A DNA stretch of 64,000 bases, taken from the NCBI GenBank assembly GCA_000231825.2, contig JH720307.1:308389-372388 (forward strand), given 5' to 3'. Source of the DNA: Tetrahymena elliotti 4EA. Lineage: Eukaryota > Ciliophora > Oligohymenophorea > Hymenostomatida > Tetrahymenidae. Position 1 is the stretch's first letter. Every line of letters starts with the position of its first letter. Shown piece after piece: positions 23,237 through 35,723 of this stretch. The notes under the pieces were generated by a model. The model was not told where the DNA came from. It searched no databases and saw only the letters and a list, made by a program, of their open reading frames with translations. A program made the translations under genes and the position numbers.

Positions 23237-25125
23237 TCATAAATCTTTACCCAATCTATGAATTTCATAAAGGGCAAATTCTACATCTTCTTTTCTTTTA
23301 TCAGCAGTAAAAATGAATCTAAAGAAATTTTTTCTTTGAATTGATTTTTAGTTTTACTTTTGATATGCAACCATCATAGTTCCTTACTCAACCATTTTAG
23401 CTTTAATGACTGGAGGAATATTATGCATATCTTCCCAGAATTTTTCTGTCTTATCTTCTCCTTATTCTTTTCTCTTTAAGAATGAATCAGGATAATAGTA
23501 AAAACTAACACTGACGTATTCTGGTTCATTGATTAATTCACAGTTAGGGTGATCTTTTACTAATTAGGCAAAGTATTTGGTAGTTTCTAATGAGTCAGCA
23601 ACAATTTTTTCTAAACCCAAAGTACCAAAATGCTTCCAATAGATCCAAAATTTGAATACATCAATATGTCTAGCACATTAGTATGTCTTATCTCCTGAGT
23701 CATACCTTATTTTCAAAATTTTATTTAAATAATTTAGATTTATAAAATATTTAAATGTTTATTTACTTAGTGGCATCATAAAGCTTTTTATCTTTCATGA
23801 AAAGATAGTCACTTCCTAAAGCATTAGCTTCATGAAGCAATCCAACATGTCTAGTAAAGAATGCAGTACATTATTAAGGAACGTTGAATAATTTATGAGC
23901 ATCCCAAGCGAAACTATCAGCTTAACTGATGAGATTGTATTTATTTCTGAATTCTTCTAAGAAGATCAAATGACCACCCCAGCAACCATCAACATGGACC
24001 CACATATTATATTTTTAGGCAATTTCAGTACACTTATTTATTGGGTCAACAACACCAAAGACAGTAGTACCACAGGTCAAATTAACCATAAGAGGAACCT
24101 AAATTAGATATATAAAAGAATAAATAATTTGATTAATAGTACGTATTTTGGTTTTATAATTTTGATAAAAACTATCAAAAAATATCTTTTATCATAAGTT
24201 TTTAAGATCCAAATACAACTATACTTATTTTAACTAAATAAATATCTCAACAACTAAAATGGTATTCTTATATTTATTAGTTTACTAAATTTCCATAATA
24301 ATTTTTGTTTAATCAATCTACGATGTATAGTTTTTATGTAAAGAAATGTAATAAAGTTGCTTACGGAACCTTCTGAAATGCATTTTTGAATTTCCTTTTC
24401 AAACTCTTCAGGAATCATTCTTCCTTCTTCATCACAAGCTATTTTAACTACTGAGTCAAGACCGAATCCAAGCATAATAGCACCTTTTTCAATACTGTAG
24501 TGAGCTAATTCTGATGTAAAGAGTTTCAAGTCAGGAAGGGCGCGTAGACCTTTTCTCTTGAAATCAGGATACTTATGTTATCTGGCTGCAAGAATGCCAT
24601 AGAAATTTGATTATGAACCACCAGGGCAAAAAACACCATCAATGGTACTCCATTTCAAATATCTTTCTGCAAACAATTATTAAATTGCATTTTCCATGAA
24701 GTTAAATACAGGAGCCATTTCATAAGTGTACATGGAACCATTAATAGTGGAGGTGAAGTAATCTCCTGCTAAGGAATATTCATTGGAGCCACCAAAAAGA
24801 TTGTTGAAAAAATGAGAGTGTGAAGTTTTAACGCTATATTTGTCAACTAATTTTATAAAGTTTATAATCTCCTCATCAGATTGTCCCTTCAAAGGTAGTC
24901 TCAAATCGATTTCCTTGACAAGCTAATCGGGAGTTTTGAAATCAATAACTTTTCCATCTCCTGTCTTACATTCGAGAATAATCTTCTTCAAAATCTTAAA
25001 AACTTCATCAAGAAACTTTTCATTTAGCTTTTTATCTGATAAAAAATGAAAAATGAATAAATAATATTTTTTTTATAGATGCTATTTTTACCATTTGCTA
25101 AAAGATGCTAGTCTTATTATTCCAT
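23237..25125 (-). CDS. group II PLP-dependent decarboxylase (glutamate/cysteine-sulfinate type)
   Basis: Four-exon minus-strand gene: 25125-25092, 25035-24365, 24098-23767 and 23705-23237, with phase-consistent introns of 56, 266 and 61 nt. The protein has 501 residues, the usual size for GAD/CSAD enzymes. It starts MEQQDQHLLANDKKLNEKF. Visible motifs: HFFNNLFGG (substrate-loop region), CPGGSQSNFYGILAAR, HVDGCWGG with cofactor-binding Asp272, the PLP lysine in DSFAWDAHK (Lys304), and [20 protein letters not shown], very close to animal GAD/CSAD. These enzymes use pyridoxal phosphate to release CO2 from glutamate, cysteine sulfinate or aspartate, giving GABA, hypotaurine or beta-alanine. The substrate cannot be decided by eye. 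A decayed tandem copy lies 2.4 kb downstream on the same strand (19440-20878), with the NDUFAF2-like gene between them. Confidence 0.9.
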
Positions 25126-26258
25126 TTCTATAAATTTATTTGATATCTTACTTTATTAACAATTATTATTTTTTTATTAATTATTATATGTGGTTTTTGA
25201 TAGTCAATTTATCTCTTTATTAGTCATAACCAATCTAAAATCTTTTACAAATACTATTTAAGTGTAATGATCTAAGTGTAAAAAAAGATGTATTTCTATT
25301 TATCACAAAAACCTTAATATTCTACTGATTTTTTGCTTAACTTTTTGTTTGTTTAAAAAAGTTTTTCAACTTCTCAAACATAATTTAATAAAAGGTGAAC
25401 ATTTAATTATTAAAATATTTTTTAAAGAATTTTTCTTTTCCATTTTTAAACACTCAGAATTTAAGTGAGAAAGGATTTTAATTATTTATTAAAGAGTAGG
25501 GAGGTTCTAAATTTATAAAAAAACCATTAAAGAGTTTTATTGAATTGAAATAAAAAATAATTTTCTAAAATTAAATAAAGGGCTAATCAATTATAATTTA
25601 CATTAAGTTAGTAATTTGGTGTTGATTTAAAAATCATAAAATTAATTCAATCAAACAAAAAAATAAATTTGATAGTTTACATTTTTATTAAAATATTCTT
25701 AATTTTTATGCTAAAGCAGTTCAAGAAAAAATAATAATAAATTATATAAAAATAAATTGTAAATATTATTTATAACATGCTTGAATTTTAAACATCAAGT
25801 TAATTTCTATATACTTCTTTCTAGTATTCTTTTCTAAATTATTTGCATAAAATAAATAGATTAAATTTTGAAAAAATTGTCTTTTTTGGGAAAAAATTAA
25901 TTATTTTTATATATTATTACAGTGAATTGAATTTTTTAGATAATTCAAATAATAATTCATTTAAATAAGATTAATGGTTTAGCACCAAAGTAATCTAAAA
26001 ATACATTACTATTTTTATTTACTGTTGGTAAAATTTTCTGTTTAAAAACGATTATGTTTCATGAAAGATTTTTTAATATGTAATTAAGATTTATTCAAAA
26101 AATACACAAATTTTATAAATTAATTTGTTTAAGAAAAGTGGTAGATTATCTGAATATTCATCTATTTAAACAATTTAGACTAAAAACATAAAAATATTTT
26201 CTAGATAATAAAGCATTCAACTAATAGCTGAATATTAGATTTAGTGCCTTCTGTTTTC
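25126..26258. other. AT-rich intergenic region between divergent genes
   Basis: About 1.1 kb separating the decarboxylase (minus) from the membrane protein gene (plus). It likely contains both promoters. No gene or structured element recognised. Confidence 0.45.
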
Positions 26259-29200
26259 ATGCAAAAAAATCAGCCCACAAGACAAAAAACTAAGAGGACA
26301 AATAAATCTCCATAAAGAAGTTCAGATTAAATTTCAAGTGATAATTCTTAAGCAAAAACTAAAAAAATTTCTTAGCATGCTACACTTTGTATTGTATTAT
26401 AAATAATAAGTTTAGGAGAATATGCCTGTATTTTAATGAGTATTCATACTTTTTTGTTTAACAGTTACAAAACGTAGTTTGGTCTTTAACTTTCATTCTT
26501 TTTGGTATCTAAGATCATAAAAATAGTATATTATTCTATAAAAAAATAGTATATTTAAGTAGTACTAGTTATTTTATGCTTAGATTATATTGCAGCTTAT
26601 CTTGTGATTAAAAAAGAGAGGAAAAATAATAAACAGACAGAAGAAGCAGATAAAGTTGTCCGTTAAGAATGGGTCACTTTGAAGAATTATTAGTAAAAAA
26701 AAATTGATTAATATTTGTAGAATCTATCATCTGTAAAGCCTAATTAAAATTCCAAATAAAAAAATGATCAAATGAAATAACTCCCTATTAGTGTCAAGAA
26801 AACACCTGATAATACTAGAATTGATACTCCACCTCTAAATACAAATATGACTTAACTTCCTGCTAAAGGTACAATTTCAACTCTAGTTAATAACACAGAG
26901 GGTACTCAAAAAGATCAAAATCTACTGTATAATTTACAAAATAAATAAATAATAAAGCTAGGAACAGGGTTAAATTCTGATGGAAGAAGTCCTAATCAAG
27001 ATATTGAATTTTTTAAAACAAATCTAGTTCATTAAAATGCTGCTCAACAATATTTATAAACAGAAGAAAAATCAGTGGAAAATGCTATGATAACCAAGAA
27101 TAATAACTAACCTAATTAATTCATTTCAAAAATTGATGAGTTTAGAAACTCACAAACATTAAAAAATAATCTCTAATTGAGTATTCAAAACTCATAAGAA
27201 ATAAATAGTAAACATTCTTTTCAAAATGATTATCGACCAAAATAATTGACTTAATATTCACCTAATAAATTTAAAGATTAAAATAGATAGTCAGGTAAGT
27301 TAGACGTAACATCAGAAACATAAAAAAAAGCTTAAAAAACTAAAGAACGTGTTTTAGAATATCAAATTTAGTCTAGTGTTTTGAGAAAATTAAAATTAAA
27401 TAAATCGCAATTACACAATCTTATTTATAGCAAATTTACTACAGTCTATATTGAAGAAGAGGCAGATGAATAAAATGAAAATTATTTTATGAAAAGAAAG
27501 TTTCTTATTTCCTTAACAAAAATATTTGATGGTATATTTATGGATGCTCCTTGCCTCTATATCCTAACTTATGTCATAGCTAATCATTTAGATTTGGTGA
27601 AGCTTTACCCCTTATTGAAAGCTGGATATTGGTATATTTCAGTATGCTTGTCGATTTCTATTTGCTTGTTTAATAACTTACAAAATATACCATTTAGATA
27701 GCATGATAACTATTTTAAGATCTAATTAAAATCTTTCATTAAGAACTTTTGTATTGTTTTTTGTATTGTTATCTCAACAACTGTTTTATGGGCATTTTCT
27801 TCATTGAGTGGGACTGCTTTGTTAATATACGACATATCTATCTTTTGCATTATTGATCACTAAGTATTTTCTTTTATGACCACTGTTTATAAGGAAGAAG
27901 CTAGAGGAGACTTCAAGTTTAAGCTTTACCTATTCTTAATATGTTTTTGTTTTTCACTTTTTGTTGGTAGCCTTCTTCTATTTGCTAATTTAATACTTCT
28001 TTTAAACTCTGATCTAGCTCACGAGGCATTACTTTAGCTTAGACGATAGTTAGAATCTCCAGACCCTAAACTAGGTAGAGAGGATCTCTTCTAATTAGTA
28101 GAAAGAGCTAAATATGGCTTTTCATTTTTATAAAGATAGAATTTTTTCTTTATCTTAAATATGATCGGTTTAGCACTTATAAGTATTTTTGCTAATTAAC
28201 TTTACAATTAAAGCTGGAATAGCTAAGTGATAGATTACCATAAAATACTTTTAGGATGCATGCCTATTTGTCTTTTAGGAATTCTCTTATAGCATTAGGA
28301 TACCTCATTCTTTAGCACTACTTTAAGCAAAATCGTGTTTGACCATTACAACTAAGTCGTGCTAAATATAAAAAATCTAAGAATAAAAATCAGAGTAAAA
28401 TAACTTAACGAGTAAAAAATATAAAAGCAGTTCCAAGAGATAGATGATAAAATCAAAGCCTTAAAGTAAAAGTTTGACAAACAAGAACAATAAAAAAAGG
28501 AATTTGAAATAGAAGAAGCTAAATTAATTAAATAAGTTAAAATGTAATATGTAGCTAAAAATTAAAGAAATTAACTAGAATTAAAATTATTAACAACAAG
28601 AAAAATAATAAATGAAACCAAAGAATAGTAAGGAAAGCTAAAGCTTGAAATTGAAAGCGTTGATACTATTTATGAGGAAAGGAACAAGTTGCAACAAGAA
28701 GCAAAAGATAATACTAAGGCAATTCAAGATGAGCTTGAAAATTATGCAAAAGTTAATGGAATTAATTTACAAGAGGAGATCATCATGGGAGAAGAAGAGA
28801 TTGAAAAAGAGGCTCTTCTGTTACAATTCTAAGAATATTAAGCTGAATTAAAAAAAAATCAATAAAATCAAGAATAGTAACAATAGTAATAAATAGCTTA
28901 AAATCGTTCTAATCCCTCTTCGCCTTACAACCCAAATTAATTTAGAGGTCATAATCCAATTAACAATTAGTAAATGTATCAAAATTAACCTAGATATGGA
29001 ATTGGAGTTGGAGCTGGTATTACTAATAATGCTTATAAGCCTTATAACTAAAATGTTTAAACTTCCAGGGATCTTCAAAGCTCTTAAGCTTATTATTAAA
29101 ATAATTATCAAAATTATCAATAAAATTATCATTAATATTATTAAGCATAATACCAAAATCAACTTCCTTAGCAATACAATACCCAAAATGTTAATGCTAA

Positions 29201-29276
29201 TCATAATAGTAATTACTATAACCAAAATCAAATGCCTTATACTCAGTAATCTTACTATAAGTAGGATATTCCTTGA
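26259..29276 (+). CDS. large multi-pass membrane protein with coiled coil and Q/N/Y-rich tail
   Basis: Single open frame of 1005 residues from ATG 26259 to TGA 29274-29276, with dozens of TAA/TAG codons read as Gln and no intron needed. Residues about 42-68, 74-93 and 98-116 are hydrophobic and probably membrane-spanning. A polar linker rich in Gln/Asn/Ser follows to about 410. A second membrane block begins near IFMDAPCLYILTYVIANHL (about 425) and contains several more helices, including FCIVFCIVISTTVLWAF and MIGLALISIFANQ, to about residue 690. A charged coiled coil follows (about 710-880). The tail is rich in Gln, Asn and Tyr and low in complexity, of the prion-like type. I do not recognise the family. 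The layout suggests a surface or endomembrane protein with a long cytosolic tail, but the topology is inferred. Confidence 0.75.
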
Positions 29277-31347
29277 TAAAATATAAATAACCAGTTTCAA
29301 AGTATTTAATAGAAATTAGTAGTTTTTCTAATAATTTAAAAAAAATGGAAATAAAAATAATCATATTTTTTTTTTTCAAAACTTATTTAAAGATTTTTTT
29401 TCTAGTTTAAATCTTTTACTCATCAACTTTAAATTACCTGAAATTATAGTATTTTAAATTGTATAAAAATTACATAATAATTTATGTTAAAATAAATATT
29501 TAGAAGACTAATATTAATTCATCTTTTCAATATTTTTTTAATCTATTATTAGTTTGAAATTTTGTTTCAAAAAGTACTAATTTAGACAATATTTTTTTTT
29601 ATTTGAGAATGAAAATGGAAATATTTATTTAAATTTAAAATAGTTCAAAAGATAAGTTCTTTAAAAGTTTAAAATACTAGTTTTTTTGGAAAAAGAAATT
29701 ATAGAAATTAAATATCATATTGTATAATAATAACTACATAAATAATAAGTTAAAATATTTATTTTTTGCAGGTTTTATTTGAGAAATCTTACTTAACTTA
29801 TCAAATTTTAATCAAAACAAAATATTTTTATGAAAATTAAAAAATGTTAAGACAAAATAAGCTTATTCATAATCATTTAGAAATTATTTTTTGAATAAAT
29901 AGACTTTAAAATTTAAATTATCTGATTTGATTTTTAAACATAAATTCCTTTTATTGAGGGAATCCCTTCTATAATAATTATGTTTCATTCATTGTTCTAT
30001 TTGAAATAATTAATGTTTCTATTTAAAATCCATAGATTGTAAAATTTAATTTGGATTTATTTAGCAACAAAAGTTAAAATACCACATTTTCAGTGAATTT
30101 ATTTATTTTGTGAGTCAATCCTTTTTTTATTATATTTTGATAAAAATGTATTTTTTATCTATAATTCAAAAAAAATAAAAAATGATTATGTAGAGAAAAT
30201 AATAGCATTCTTGTTTAAAAAATATATGTATTGGTTATGAAAATGAAATGACATTCATTATCTTTGGCTAAAGAAATTTATGTATATTTTAAAAACTAAA
30301 GATGTTTGTTAGCCATTTATTTTGTGCTTAAAATTTTTTAGATTTGGTAATAATAAAATATAGTTAATTATCATTCAAGCTTTTAGGTTTTCAGGGTAAG
30401 TAAAATTAATATAAATTTTTATTACATAGATAAAAAATATTAGTTCTTGGTAAAATTAAAATTATGGCTTAAAGAGAATATTAATATGCCTAAAAATGAT
30501 TAATATCGTATTTAATAGAGGAAATTTGAAGTATTGATGTAAATATGACATATTACTAAATATAAAATTAGGTTTAATTAATTAGTAATTATATAAGTGT
30601 AATTTAGTAGAACAAAATTATTTGTTTCTTTGTTTATTTGCTTGCTATTTTATCATCAGCTTAATAGTAATTTTATATTAAGGATTAAATTTAGGTATTA
30701 TTTTACAATTCTTGGGATACATTACATTATCTTTCTTTTATTTTATTTGAGACAAAGTATTTAATTCATTGATTTCTTCTTATTTTCTACTATCAGTATT
30801 ACCAAGATTTTTGAATTTTAAAAAATGAGTTGAGGCCAAATTAATTTTTCTTGCTCAAATACTTCTTTGTGTTTACAATCAATTTTTATGTTTTGTAAGT
30901 TATTGTTACTAAAAAATTTGTTTGCTTGGTTTATTTATTTGCTGAAGTAAATTTTTATAAAAAATAAATAAAAGATAGATATTTTACAATCTTGCTACAA
31001 TTAATTTGATAAGTAATTCATGTAAGACAATTATTTTTATTTGCTAGTTATTCTCAGGCTATATTTTAGATTATATATATTAGTGAATTAATACACATAC
31101 ATTTACAATTTTAACAGAACTAAGTTTTGTTTTAAAATTGCAGATATTTTATCTAATAGTTAATGGTTCAAAAAATTACAAAATTTAATTATACTTGAAT
31201 TAAAATATACATTACACTTCTTGAGTGCTCTATAAAAAGCAATTCTCTATTAAAAAAAAATGTTAATAAAGATAGATTTATCGTAATAAAAGATTTATCG
31301 ATTTTATTCAAAGTATTTAAACTTACTTTCTCTTGAGTATTCTCATT
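29277..31347. other. AT-rich intergenic region
   Basis: About 2 kb with long T and A runs and no convincing coding frame, RNA or repeat. Confidence 0.5.
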
Positions 31348-31932
31348 TCAGCATTTTTAGTTATACGAAAAGATTTCAAATTTAATTTTTATTTCTTGAC
31401 TCATATCTTTGATTTGTTTGGCTACTTCTAGTGAATGAATCAGGATTACCTTTTCAAAAAATGGGGGATTTACTGTTTTTCATGACGTGAAACAAATCTT
31501 AAAAAACTCCATATTGATAAAACTTATATAACTAAATACTTGGTTCAAGCTCATCAGGTATATTTATGTGAAAAATGTTAACTGATTAAAAATACAGAAA
31601 ACCTTCAAATTGTAATCCCCTCCATTTATTGATGTAAAGTTAAAAAAGTTCAATAAAATTTAACAAAATTTGTGGTTAAATAAAGTCTGTTTGGAAGAAA
31701 ACAAGTAGTATTATTAAATTTAAGAGATGCTCTTATCAGAAACAAAGCGGGTAATTAAAAAACTAATTTTTTAACGCTGAGAAACTTACATGTATATTTT
31801 TAGTGAACTGTTTTATATTCAGTCAGAAAATAATTATCCTGCTCATTATTTAGTTATATGATTCTTAATTTTACAGATTTAAATTTGCTCTTTTAGGAAT
31901 GCTTGTGAAGGAATTTTACTGGGCTTTTTCAT
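31348..31932 (-). CDS. small spliced orphan protein (tentative)
   Basis: A minus-strand set of exons with coding-like composition: 31932-31875, 31807-31790, 31686-31474 and 31427-31348. Introns are 67, 103 and 46 nt with GT..AG ends and consistent phase, giving about 122 residues. The best-supported part is 31686-31474, which contains INKWRGLQFEGFLYFQ and IPDELEPSIQLYKFY, together with the last exon (VAKQIKDMSQEIKIKFEIF). The 18-nt second exon is doubtful and the 5' end may be different. No family recognised. It sits alone in an AT-rich stretch. Confidence 0.4.
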
Positions 31933-32232
31933 GTCTGCTAATAGTTTACTTAAATAAGCCTTAATTTAAAAATAAAACGTTGGTTTGGTTTGATTAGATC
32001 AATTACTGTTTTAAATTACTATTATAACAAGCCATAGATTTAAACAGATCAAAAATTTGATGCTGCTATGTGATTTACAAAAAAACAAATATATATTTTC
32101 GTAACTTTAATGTAGTTTTCTTGAATTTAGAATCATAGTTAAAAAGAAAAATATATTTGAGCTACATAATTATTTACTTTGGAATTTTACACAATTATCT
32201 TCTAATTAAATCTAAAATAGATATAAGTACAT

Positions 32233-32478
32233 ATGAAAAGCAAACTAGGTTTTCAATTTCATTTTGATAATAATTAAGTATTTTTTTCCCTATTTTCAAA
32301 TCAAAAGTATCCTTATTTTTTTCTCAAAAATACAAAAATTAAAATCAATAAAAAGTAATTTAATACAACAACGACAACTAGTTTTGAGATTGATAATTTT
32401 TAAACAAAAAATGGAAAAATTGGAAAATTTAGAAAGAGAAAATATGTTAAAAAAAAGTTAATTTCAACAGTACTTTGA
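32233..32478 (+). CDS. possible small spliced gene, 55 residues (weak)
   Basis: ATG 32233 opens MKSKLGFQFHFDNNQ, followed by a GTATTT donor at 32278 and an AAAAAG acceptor ending at 32355. The second exon (32356-32478) stays in phase and ends in a basic tail (FRKRKYVKKKLISTVL) at TGA 32476-32478. Phase and splice signals agree, but the protein is short and low in information, so chance is quite possible. No family recognised. Confidence 0.25.
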
Positions 32479-33645
32479 AACGAACTATCTTATTATAAAA
32501 ATCTTGATTACTTGATCAAAGTTGTAATTTAATAACTACAAAAAGATTATGTTTTATTGTAAATTATTATTCTGAATATCTAAATAAAATTTATACAGCT
32601 TCATATATTTTTTTTACAATTAGACTCTCTGATTTTATTTTATCAAGAATTTGTATTCTCATTTGTAAAATTAGAAATAATTTATCAATTTTTCTTCTAT
32701 TTATTTTTATTGAATTAATTTTCTATTTTTTCCTTTTTGATATATTTACAAATAAAATATCGAATATTTTCCTTGAAGAGAGAAATCATTTCGTTTTTTA
32801 TTTTTTACAGAAAATTTTCACAGTTCTCTGTATTATTAAATTAAATTTTAACATAAGGATTATCCATAATCATAAAGTTTGATACATATTTTGCATCTAT
32901 GATAGTTCGAGTAAGAATACATATCGAAATTAGTAAAGTGTTCTTGTTAAAAGATGTTTATTTCTTTTTAAGGGTTTTTTAAAATAATAATTTGAAGTTA
33001 TTACATTCAAAAGACCATAAAGGAAGAAAGAAAAAATAATAAATATTGAGAAAGAAGAAGAAGGAAATAATATCAAATAAAGAAAATTTTGAAGTCTGCA
33101 ATTTATACTTGTTAGAAATATTATTACTCAAAAATTCGTGTCTACAATTCTTTCTATTTCTGATAATACTTGCAATATAAAAATAATATTTAATTTCAAA
33201 TTTTCACTAAGAGCTTGATTACAGATACTTGTTTGGCTATAAAAGCTCCTTTACTGCTATTTATTTAAAATAAGATTATCTTGGTTTTTCTAAAAATGGA
33301 AAAATACCTATCAAGTAAATCTTTTTTAAGAAATATTTTAATTTTACACAATAGAACGAGGGCTTATTCTATTCAAATGGATTTAAATTTTCCACCTATA
33401 GGGTTTTTAAGCCATTTTATATTTTTTAGAATTTAGGGATTACAGAAGATGATTATTATCTTTAATAATATTTCAAAAAAAGATGGTTTTTACTATAACA
33501 TCTTTGTGATCTTATCATTGATGCAATATATCAAATCTAATTATTGACATGCCAACAGTATTCGGCATTTAAAAGTATTATATTGGGCTAATTTTACCTT
33601 TTACTTAATTAATCTATGATATTTTATATTTTTAGAAATGTTCCT

Positions 33646-33804
33646 TCATCTGCATTTAATACCTTTAGCTCGGAATTTTAGTATTAATTTTCTATTTAGA
33701 ATTAATTCCGAAGAAATGCACCAAAAGTAAGGATACTTCCTAAATTTTTGCTTATATCGTACGTAATTCAAATCGAAATAGGGCTGGCCTGCTTTAATTT
33801 ACAT
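33646..33804 (-). CDS. possible short gene or exon, 52 residues (weak)
   Basis: A minus-strand frame from ATG 33804 to TGA 33648-33646 starts MQIKAGQPYFDLNYVRYKQK and continues with KYPYFWCISSELILNRK. It is noticeably less AT-rich than its surroundings and rich in aromatic and basic residues, unlike the poly-Asn/Lys translation of random AT-rich DNA here. It could be one exon of a larger gene. An inverted repeat (TCGGAATT...AATTCCGA) lies inside it near 33672-33713. Confidence 0.25.
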
Positions 33805-34127
33805 AAATAGCAAAAAATATATTTTTGCCTTAAGAATCCTTTGAAATGCAAAAGAGAAAAAAATAAAGACAGAAACATTTAGAAGCGCTTTATATTAATA
33901 ATAATATTATATGATATTTTCCCCTTTGTTTAAGTTAATAATTTAAATGTCAATCATATAAGAAATATTTGTTTCCTTCTTGTATATTTAAGAAATTTAT
34001 TGAAAATATAAGGTTGTTCTTCTTTATCAAACAAAAAGAAGAAATTAGTCTCTGAAAATGAAAATTTATTAAAATTTTTTGCGTTGAGCTTTTAATTTTT
34101 AGGTTATTTTTGATAAAATTTAATTTC

Positions 34128-35284
34128 TAAAAGATTAATAAACGCTTTTGTACTTTTACTGGTACTGATGAAGACAGTAAGCTTAAAATGAATATGTAAT
34201 GTTTTTTTTCAAAAATGAGTATTTTTTAAATATCTTAAGAAATTGAAGTATCGTTCTAATTTGCTTGAAAAATAATATTTTTAGACTCTTTTTCAAAGAG
34301 CATTGAGTTACATTGAATCAGAGTAACAAAAAAAGAAATTTACCCAGTAAATGTGATATTCAATATAGCTTAAATTTTAATATAAGAGGTGCACAAAGAG
34401 GACAATTTAAGAGAATATTTTTAGATAATTTGGAACACTGAAATGAATAAAATAATTTACTGAGCATTTTAGAAAGTATTGAACATATTTTGAAGGTATT
34501 GTACTATCTTTATTAATATTTACTTCATTCTATTACATTTACCTTAACTTATTTAAAGATAAATCAAATTTTCAGATTTTACTAAATTAAGCTATAATAA
34601 ATAATTCACTTAAATGAATCAATTAAGTGCATTCAAAGCTTTAAAATTTTTTCCCAATATTTTAAAGATGAATGTGGGATATTGATTTAAAAAAGAATAG
34701 GTATTTAAATTAGGAAACTAATTTTAAAAATCTGTACACTATGCATACTTTAGCTTTATTGCTCAATTACTCTTATCTGCTGTAAAATAAATTAGATATA
34801 TCAGCCTAATTGTAACATTTACACAATAATCATCAAAATAGCATGATAATATTGAAATATCACAAAACTCTTAGTCTAATAAATTTCTTTTTACAAAAGA
34901 AAAATAGGTATTTCTTTACAATTCCTATGCTTAGTGTATCAAATTTTCAAAATAAAGATTTATTTATGTTTTTAAGTAAATTTTTCATTCATAAAGAGAT
35001 ATAAATACATGAAATTTAATTTCAATCTTTAGTAAAAAGCTATAAAATGATTTTATCATGGGTATTCATTTATTTCTAACAATTTCTCAAACTTTCTTTT
35101 GTAAATGCTAAAAATAAATTTTCTATAGTTTTTTAGAGTAATTTTATTTAAATTAAAAAAAGGAGATAGGAAATTTAACGGAAATGGTGAATAACAACTA
35201 AGAATGATAGAGACAGTGAATATTGACAAAGTCTTGAGTAAATTTATTGGCAGCTTTGCTAAAACTGTAATAGTATTATATTGA
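34128..35284 (+). pseudogene. probable third, degenerate member of the 35.7/40.2 kb orphan family
   Basis: Plus-strand coding-like segments in the same order as the two tandem paralogues downstream: 34131-34195 (FCTFTGTDEDSKLKM); 34305-34440, including NKKRNLPSKCDIQYSLNF and ending at an in-frame TGA after FLDNLEH; 34444-34494 (NNLLSILESIEHILK); and a last exon 35137-35284 with KKGDRKFNGNGEQQLRMIE. The last exon aligns loosely with the KQGNKDDNNEILTC region of the 35724 gene, and the KK[RK]N and NNLL blocks also have counterparts. I could not join the exons in one phase, and a TGA interrupts the middle, so this is either a decayed copy or a gene I have mis-spliced. Confidence 0.3.
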
Positions 35285-35723
35285 AGGTAAAAATACTTGC
35301 TTTAAGATTTTAACTGTAATGTAATTAAAATTAAATTCCATTATTAAATACGCTTTTACTTGAGCTTGCTCGTCAGATTTCTTTTTTGTTAAAATCTAAG
35401 GACTGATACACTATGCAAAAAGAATAACAAAATTAATAATTTTTAAGGTACAATTTTTGCTTCTTTTGAAATTAAATAAGTAGATCATGATTTTGTATGA
35501 TTTATTTATTCATTGAAATTAATTTTTCAATATAACTATTCCCACCTTATTATACAATCCTAAGCAGCCAAAAAAATTATAATTAATTAATATATTATAA
35601 TTATTCTAACAATTTAACAGCACTTTGCAATCTTAGCTCTTATTGAAAAAACTTGAAACTCTCAAAAAAAACTAATAATTTCTAAGCAAGCCATTCAAAA
35701 ATATTTACAAATCAATAAATAAA

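Noticed and set aside
24254..24529. Continuation of decarboxylase exon 2 through GTAAGC into intron 2
   Set aside because: The intact enzyme motif order (EGS-VPLMVNLTCGTT) is restored only by splicing 24365 to 24098; the readthrough tail has no family match.
28848..29300. Leu/Ile-rich minus-strand frame and a matching plus-strand frame
   Set aside because: Shadow frames of the Q/N/Y-rich C-terminus of the plus-strand membrane protein; composition follows directly from CAA/TAA/AAT codons.
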